Assembly: GCA_964458555.1 (NCBI GenBank)
Contig: CAYWJH010000041.1
Coordinates: 1-24,464, forward strand
Reading direction: 5' to 3'
From: SLST01 sp964458555
GTDB taxonomy: Bacteria; Spirochaetota; Spirochaetia; DSM-27196; SLST01
DNA length: 24,464 nt
In this document: piece by piece, positions 19,934 through 24,464 of the stretch
Numbering within the stretch: position 1 is the first letter of the stretch
Layout of the letters: each line of letters opens with the position of its first letter
Program-made: the position numbers and the translations under genes
Notes under the pieces: model-generated
Database searches by the model: none
Told to the model about the DNA's origin: nothing
What the model saw: the letters and a program-made list of their open reading frames with translations, nothing else

Positions 19934-20764
19934 GTGCGCGCTCACCGAACCGTCAAGCGAACCCTCGTCGCCGCTCTCCGCTACGCCCGCGACCATCGCC
20001 GCGGCCTGAAGGAGATCGGGGAGTTCCTCGTCTTCGCAGGCGTGGCGGCGGCGGTCGTCGCGATCGGCTCGAGCCGCTTGAGCTACGACTGGCAGTGGTT
20101 TCGCGTGCCCCGATACCTGCTCGACTCCGCGGCGGAGGGTCTGCGGCCCGGCGTCCTGCTTCGCGGCCTGGGCACGACGCTGCAGATCTCGGCGCTCGGC
20201 CTGGTGCTCGCCGCGGTAATCGGCCTCGTGACCGCGCTCTTCCGCCTCTCGCGGTCGGTGACGGCGAACCTCATCGCGCAGGTCTACCTGGAGGCGGTGC
20301 GCAACACCCCGCTACTCATCCAGCTCTTCCTCGTCTACTTCGTCATCGCGCCCATCGTCGGCCTCTCGCCCTTCGCGTCAGCGGTGGTCGCGCTCAGCCT
20401 CTTCGAGGGCGCGTACGCCTCGGAGATCATCCGCGGGGCGATCGTCAGCATCCCCCGTCACCAGTGGGAGTCGTGCTACTGCCTGGGCCTCGCGTCGATC
20501 GACACCTACCGCCACGTCGTGCTGCCGCAGGCGCTTCGGAGGATCCTGCCCCCGCTCACCGGGCAGGCGGTGTCGCTCGTGAAGGACTCGGCGCTCGTAA
20601 GCACGATCGCGATCTCCGACCTCACGATGGCCGGATCGGCGACGGTTTCAAACACCTTCCTCACCTTCGAGATCTGGTTTACCGTCGCCGCGATCTATCT
20701 GATCATCAACGGACTGCTCTCGTTGTTGTCGCATTTCATCGAACTCAAACTCCGGATCAGCTGA
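19934..20764 (+). CDS. Polar amino acid ABC transporter permease
   Basis: HisM/GlnP-type inner-membrane permease of 276 residues. After a basic N-terminus the first helix is LVFAGVAAAVVAIG. The conserved GLGTTLQISALGLVLAAVIGLVTALFRLS begins the transport domain. VYLEAVRNTPLLIQLFLVYFVI is the family signature, and the EAA loop that docks on the ATPase is EGAYASEIIRGAIVSIPRHQWESC with GLASIDTYRHVVLPQALR. The start codon is GTG at 19934; no ATG in frame precedes the conserved part, and no ribosome site is seen. The stop shares one base with the ATPase start (TGATG). It pairs with the permease at 22407-23306 to form the membrane heterodimer. Confidence 0.9.
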   Translation: MRAHRTVKRTLVAALRYARDHRRGLKEIGEFLVFAGVAAAVVAIGSSRLSYDWQWFRVPRYLLDSAAEGLRPGVLLRGLGTTLQISALGLVLAAVIGLVTALFRLSRSVTANLIAQVYLEAVRNTPLLIQLFLVYFVIAPIVGLSPFASAVVALSLFEGAYASEIIRGAIVSIPRHQWESCYCLGLASIDTYRHVVLPQALRRILPPLTGQAVSLVKDSALVSTIAISDLTMAGSATVSNTFLTFEIWFTVAAIYLIINGLLSLLSHFIELKLRIS

Positions 20765-21507
20765 TGGACGAACCCGACGTCATCGTGTCGGTACACGACA
20801 TCTCCAAGACCTTCCCGGGCGGAATCCAGGCGGTGAGAAACATCACGATGGAGATCCACCGCTCGGAGGTCGTCTGCGTGATCGGACCGTCGGGTAGCGG
20901 CAAGTCGACCTTCCTCCGCTGTCTCAACGGACTCGAGGACGTCGACTCCGGCGCGATCGTCGTCGACGACATCCCGCTCGATCACAGGCGGGAGCACCGC
21001 GACGAGATTCGCCGCGAGGTGGGGATGGTCTTCCAGTCGTTCAACCTCTTCCCGCACATGACCGTCCGGCGCAACGTCGGGCTCGCGCAGCGCCGGGTGC
21101 GCGGGAAGAGCCAGGAGGAGGCCGATGTGGTCACAACGTCGCTCCTCGAGAAGGTCGGCATCGCCGACAAGATAGACGCGTACCCGGCGCAGCTCTCGGG
21201 GGGACAGCAGCAGCGGGTAGCGATCGCGCGCGCGCTCGCGATGAATCCCAAGGTCATGCTCTTCGACGAGGTGACGAGCGCGCTCGACCCGGAGATGATC
21301 GGCGAGGTTCTCGCGGTCATGCGCGATCTCGCGAACGAGGGGATGACGATGGTCGTCGTCACCCACGAGATGGGATTCGCGCGCGAAGTCGCCGACCGGA
21401 TCGTCTTCATGGACGAGGGAGCGGTCGTCGAGGAGGCCGGAGCACAGGCGTTCTTCTCCGCCCCCCGCGAACCGCGGGCGCAGGATTTTCTCAGCAAGGT
21501 CCTGTAG
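20764..21507 (+). CDS. Polar amino acid ABC transporter ATP-binding protein (GlnQ/HisP-like)
   Basis: ABC ATPase of 247 residues, typical of the amino-acid group. Walker A is GPSGSGKST (41-49), the Q-loop is VFQSFNLFPHMTV (Gln91), the signature is LSGGQQQR (144-151), and Walker B is VMLFDEVTSALDPE with catalytic Glu169. The switch is His201 in VVTHEMGFAREVADRI. The GFAREVADR and FxSAPREPRAQDFLSKVL ends are those of GlnQ/HisP proteins. It powers uptake through the two permeases. Translation is probably coupled to the upstream permease by the TGATG overlap. Confidence 0.95.
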   Translation: MDEPDVIVSVHDISKTFPGGIQAVRNITMEIHRSEVVCVIGPSGSGKSTFLRCLNGLEDVDSGAIVVDDIPLDHRREHRDEIRREVGMVFQSFNLFPHMTVRRNVGLAQRRVRGKSQEEADVVTTSLLEKVGIADKIDAYPAQLSGGQQQRVAIARALAMNPKVMLFDEVTSALDPEMIGEVLAVMRDLANEGMTMVVVTHEMGFAREVADRIVFMDEGAVVEEAGAQAFFSAPREPRAQDFLSKVL

Positions 21508-21513
21508 TCGAGC

Positions 21514-21542
21514 GTGACGCTCCGCGACCAGAGGAGTATATT
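21514..21542 (+). promoter_or_regulatory. Internal promoter before the substrate-binding protein gene
   Basis: GTGACG (21514-21519), 17 bases, TATATT (21537-21542) lie in the 58-base gap after the ATPase gene. The small inverted repeat GAGCG-TGA-CGCTC (21510-21522) overlaps the -35. Extra transcription here would raise the binding protein over the membrane parts, a common need in ABC importers. Confidence 0.45.
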
Positions 21543-21565
21543 TCGCGAGACGCAGAGGAGGAACT

Positions 21566-22414
21566 ATGAAGAATATATCGATTCTCTCTATGGTGGTCGT
21601 GCTCGTGGCCGCCGTCGCACTCGTCGGATGCGGCGGCAAGGCGGAAGCCGGCGACGATACCGCGGGCACCGGCGAGACCGAGTCGACGAGCCTGCTTGAC
21701 GAGATCGTGCGACGCGGGACGCTCCGCGTGGGCATGTCGACCTTCGTCCCCTGGGCGATGCAGGACAAGGACGGCGAGCTCATCGGCTTCGAGATCGACG
21801 TCGCGACCCGCCTCGCCGAGGACATGGGCGTGGAGGTCGAGTTCGTGCCGACGCAGTGGTCGGGTATCATCCCGGCGCTCTTGACCGGGCGGTTCGACGT
21901 GATCATCGGGGGGATGGGTATCCGCCCCGACCGGAACCTCAGGGTGAACTTCTCGATCCCGTACGACTACAGCGGGATGTCGATCGCCGCGAACGCGAGC
22001 ACGGTCGCGGGCTTCACGAGCCTCGGCGACTTCAACTCGGCAGACGTCACGATCGCCGCGCGCATCGGGACGACGGCGGCCGACGCCGCGCAGAAGTACC
22101 TGCCCGACGCCGAGCTGCGCCTCTTCGAGGCGGAAACGCAGGCCGTGCAGGAGGTCCTGAACGGGAGCGCGGACGCGATCGTCGCTTCGGCGCCGCTTCC
22201 GGCCTACCTCGTCGTCGACAACCCGCAGACGCTTTACCTGCCGCTCGACGAGACGTTCACGAAGGAGCCCATCGGCTTCGCGCTTCCCAAGGGCGACCTC
22301 GACCTGCTGAACTACTTCAACAGCTGGATCACCGTCGTCGAGGCCGAGGGTTGGCTCGCCGAGCGCAAGCAGTACTGGTTCGGCACGAGGGACTGGGAAG
22401 ACCAGGTTGAGTAG
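21566..22414 (+). CDS. Amino acid ABC transporter substrate-binding lipoprotein
   Basis: Family 3 solute-binding protein of 282 residues. The signal peptide ends in the lipobox LVGC, with lipidated Cys22 followed by GGKAEAGDD and a short Gly/Thr/Glu linker. The mature fold starts GTLRVGMSTFVPWAMQDKDGELIGFEIDVATRLAEDMGV, the family signature. It continues through the ligand-binding WSGIIPALLTGRFDVIIGGMGIRPDRNL and IAARIGTTAADAAQKYLP. The motif GMGIRPDR stands where glutamine and arginine binders have GM(T/S)xTxER. The start has GAGGAGG six bases upstream. The gene lies between the ATPase and second permease genes and overlaps the latter by eight bases. It captures a polar amino acid outside the inner membrane; the ligand is unknown. 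Confidence 0.93.
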   Translation: MKNISILSMVVVLVAAVALVGCGGKAEAGDDTAGTGETESTSLLDEIVRRGTLRVGMSTFVPWAMQDKDGELIGFEIDVATRLAEDMGVEVEFVPTQWSGIIPALLTGRFDVIIGGMGIRPDRNLRVNFSIPYDYSGMSIAANASTVAGFTSLGDFNSADVTIAARIGTTAADAAQKYLPDAELRLFEAETQAVQEVLNGSADAIVASAPLPAYLVVDNPQTLYLPLDETFTKEPIGFALPKGDLDLLNYFNSWITVVEAEGWLAERKQYWFGTRDWEDQVE

Positions 22415-23306
22415 TTTTCCCGGGGCGCACAGGCGGCGGTTCACGCTGCTCGACGCGGCGCTGCTGGGCGGGATCGCGCTCGTCGTGATCCTGCTCGCGC
22501 GCCGCGTGCGCACCGACCTCGTCTACGAGTGGAACTGGTCGGTCATCCCGCAGTACCTGCTTCGCCGACAATCGGACACCGGGAACCTCGTCGCGGGGGT
22601 GCTGATCCGCGGGCTTCTGACGACGGTCAGGCTCGCGGTCTGGTCGGCGCTCGGCGCGCTCGTGATCGGCGTCGCGGTAGGCGTGCTGCGAATCGCGAAG
22701 AGCCGCTCGGCCCGGGCGATCGGACGCGTCTACGTCGAGCTCGTCCGCAATACGCCGCCGCTCGTACTCGTCTTCATCTTTTTCTATTTCATAGGGAACC
22801 AGGTCACGACGGCGCTCGGGATCGACGCGTGGATTCGCGCCGCCGGTCCGGGCACGCGACGCATCGTGACCGTACTCTTCTCAGAGCCGGCGCGCTTCGC
22901 CGAGTTCCTCACCGCCGTGATGACGCTCGCCGTCTACGAGGGCGCGTACATGGCGGAGATCTTTCGCGCCGGCATCCAGTCGGTCGAGAAGGGCCAGACC
23001 GAGGCGGCCTCCGCCATCGGGCTCACCCGGACCGACCAGTACCGCTTCGTCATCCTGCCCCAGGCGTTCCGCACGATCTCTCCGGCGCTCGCCGGGCAGT
23101 TCATTTCGACGATCAAGGACTCGGCGATCGTCGCGGTGATCTCCGTCCAGGAGCTCACCTTCCGCGGGCTCGAGCTCATGTCCGCGACCTTCCGCACCTT
23201 CGAGGTGTGGATTACCGTCACCGTGCTCTACTTCCTGCTCACCGGCGGCCTCTCGCTCGCAGCGCGCGCGCTCGAGCGACGGCTCACGCAGCGCGCCGCT
23301 CGCTGA
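22407..23306 (+). CDS. Polar amino acid ABC transporter permease, second subunit
   Basis: Permease of 299 residues, same family as the permease at 19934. The N-terminal helix is LLDAALLGGIALVVILLA. GLLTTVRLAVWSALGALVIGVAVGVLRIAKSRSARA opens the transport domain. VYVELVRNTPPLVLVFIFFYFIGNQ is the signature, and EGAYMAEIFRAGIQSVEKGQTEAASAIGLTRTDQYRFVILPQA is the EAA loop. A ~30-residue insert lies after the third helix (about residues 130-160, IDAWIRAAGPGTRR onward). The best start is TTG at 22407, overlapping the binding-protein stop by eight bases; no ATG or GTG stands before the first helix. The stop faces the convergent nucleotidyltransferase gene 12 bases away. Confidence 0.9.
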   Translation: MSSFPGAHRRRFTLLDAALLGGIALVVILLARRVRTDLVYEWNWSVIPQYLLRRQSDTGNLVAGVLIRGLLTTVRLAVWSALGALVIGVAVGVLRIAKSRSARAIGRVYVELVRNTPPLVLVFIFFYFIGNQVTTALGIDAWIRAAGPGTRRIVTVLFSEPARFAEFLTAVMTLAVYEGAYMAEIFRAGIQSVEKGQTEAASAIGLTRTDQYRFVILPQAFRTISPALAGQFISTIKDSAIVAVISVQELTFRGLELMSATFRTFEVWITVTVLYFLLTGGLSLAARALERRLTQRAAR

Positions 23307-23318
23307 GCGCGGCACCGA

Positions 23319-24113
23319 CTACTCCGGCGGCTCGACCGCTTCCGGCTCCGACTCCCACGCAAAGAACCCGCGCACGCCGGTGACCCGTTCTACGATGAGG
23401 CCCGCCGTGACCACGGCGCGGGCGTGGTCGACCTCGTCGAGAAAGGAGACCGCGAGGCGGTAGAGCTCCGGATCGAGCTCGGCGAGCCGCGCGAGGATCT
23501 CCTTCTGACGGGGGATGAAGCGGCCGGCGCGGCGGAACGCCTGCTGCAACGCCTCCCACACGGCGCGCTGCGCGAACAGACGCGCGGTCCGGGGGTCCGT
23601 TTCGACAACGTCGGTCGCGTCCTCGCAGAGCGAGCCGATCAGGTACTTCGGCTCGACGCGCTCGTGCGGCGGGGGCGGCCCGGCGTCGAGCGCACGCTGG
23701 GCCCGCTCGCGCAGCCGATCGAGCACGCCTTCGGGATCGTAGACCGGGAACCCGGTCGCGAGCATGTGCGCGGTAAGCGGCCGCCCGTCCTCGCCTTCCG
23801 CCGCGAGGTACCCCACAGCCGCGTACTCCGGGTTCACGAAGATTTCCGCCGGAACGCCGTTGAAGAACCGCTGCAGCCGCTGCCGCCACGGCTCGGCGTG
23901 GATGACGTAGAGGTCAAGATCGCTCGACCGGTCGGGGGTGCCTCGGACGATCGTGCCGCAGGCGGCGAGCGCGGTGAGCGTGGGGAACCGCCCCGCGATG
24001 AAGGCGACCGCCGCCCGGAGCGCGGTCGCGTACGGCTCGTCGAGCGACGGGAAGCAGAAGCGCGGGTCGCAGCCGGGGTCGCGGTGCGCGGTGCCGGGCG
24101 TGTTCGAGGTCAT
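23319..24113 (-). CDS. Nucleotidyltransferase-domain protein
   Basis: Protein of 264 residues with an N-terminal polymerase-beta-type nucleotidyltransferase fold. The motif is ACGTIVRGTPDRSSDLDLYVI, carrying the metal-binding Asp65 and Asp67, with a third acidic residue likely at Glu90 in PAEIFVNP. Classical motif 1 is GSxARGxxxxxSDxDL; here GT-IVRG keeps the fold pattern with a substituted serine. The C-terminal half (about 130-250) is helical, with LFAQRAVWEALQQAFRRAGRFIPRQKEILARL, like aminoglycoside-type nucleotidyltransferases. The acceptor is unknown. The start at 24113 follows no Shine-Dalgarno; CATGAT stands six bases upstream, resembling the possible leaderless starts elsewhere. A longer in-frame ATG at 24149 adds Arg-rich, unlikely sequence. 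Confidence 0.8.
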   Translation of the reverse strand: MTSNTPGTAHRDPGCDPRFCFPSLDEPYATALRAAVAFIAGRFPTLTALAACGTIVRGTPDRSSDLDLYVIHAEPWRQRLQRFFNGVPAEIFVNPEYAAVGYLAAEGEDGRPLTAHMLATGFPVYDPEGVLDRLRERAQRALDAGPPPPHERVEPKYLIGSLCEDATDVVETDPRTARLFAQRAVWEALQQAFRRAGRFIPRQKEILARLAELDPELYRLAVSFLDEVDHARAVVTAGLIVERVTGVRGFFAWESEPEAVEPPE

Positions 24114-24165
24114 GCGAGCATCATGCGACGGTGGCGCGCGCCGGCGCAAGGCCCGCGCGAGCCGC

Positions 24166-24192
24166 CGATCTAAGTAGATCGCCCCCGGCGAT

Positions 24193-24196
<4 letters not shown>
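24166..24196 (-). terminator. Stem-loop spanning the thiolase stop codon, with an alternative overlapping hairpin
   Basis: GTAGATCGCC (24174-24183), a 3-base loop, and GGCGATCTAC (24187-24196) form a perfect ten-pair stem that includes the thiolase stop codon. CGATCTA-AG-TAGATCG (24166-24181) is a second, mutually exclusive stem that uses the same central arm. There is no U-run, so the structure is either an atypical terminator or a translation-sensitive switch. Confidence 0.45.

Positions 24197-24464
<268 letters not shown>

Overview
The window is high-GC bacterial chromosome with tightly packed genes, many overlapping by 4 to 10 bases. I see no rRNA, tRNA, CRISPR array, insertion sequence or phage gene. 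The gene mix is a small bacterial histone, an MBH-ordered Mrp antiporter operon, a split DhaK/DhaL kinase with an RpiB-type isomerase, and sugar-acid and amino-acid uptake genes. It suggests a free-living, sugar-using bacterium, perhaps a spirochaete. That assignment is inference; no taxonomic marker gene is present.

Layout. 1-210: broken PAS-domain reading frame. 183-1166 (-): NamA/YqjM-type ene-reductase with an internal in-frame gap and a lost C-terminus. 1277-2859 (+): Fpg/Nei-family DNA glycosylase and a metallo-beta-lactamase-fold hydrolase. 2860-3700 (-): frameshifted glycan-binding-module remnant and a PRTase-fold protein. 3776-3964 (-): 62-residue histone-fold protein. 4108-8944 (+): ten-gene operon encoding a PII-like protein, a PTS EIIA-type protein, and eight membrane subunits in the order E-F-G-(DUF4040)-(MbhE)-B-C-D. 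8957-10966 (-): sugar isomerase/epimerase and PfkB kinase, divergent from 11110-13221 (+): dhaK-dhaL-rpiB. 13329-14894 (+): secreted protein with a TagO/VasI-like C-terminal domain. 15010-19835 (-): sugar or sugar-acid catabolic operon (aldo/keto reductase, FG-GAP protein, beta-hydroxyacid dehydrogenase, enolase-superfamily enzyme, and a zinc-alcohol-dehydrogenase relic). 19934-23306 (+): polar amino acid ABC transporter. 23319-24113 (-): nucleotidyltransferase-domain protein. 24193-24464 (-): 3' end of a thiolase.

How the genes work together. The antiporter operon probably exchanges Na+ for H+. Its two leading genes are a small-molecule sensor (PII fold) and a phosphorylatable EIIA domain, which suggests that carbon or nitrogen status controls ion flux. 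The isomerase/kinase and DhaK/DhaL/RpiB units face each other across one promoter region and look like one regulon for a rare ketose, perhaps a tetrulose. The right-hand operons form a second regulon with a GntR/FadR-like operator at its head.

Three points deserve most attention: the bacterial histone; the PII-EIIA-MBH-type antiporter operon with its leaderless promoter and 10-bp phased repeats; and three apparent in-frame internal losses in two oxidoreductase genes, which are either real deletions or assembly collapses.
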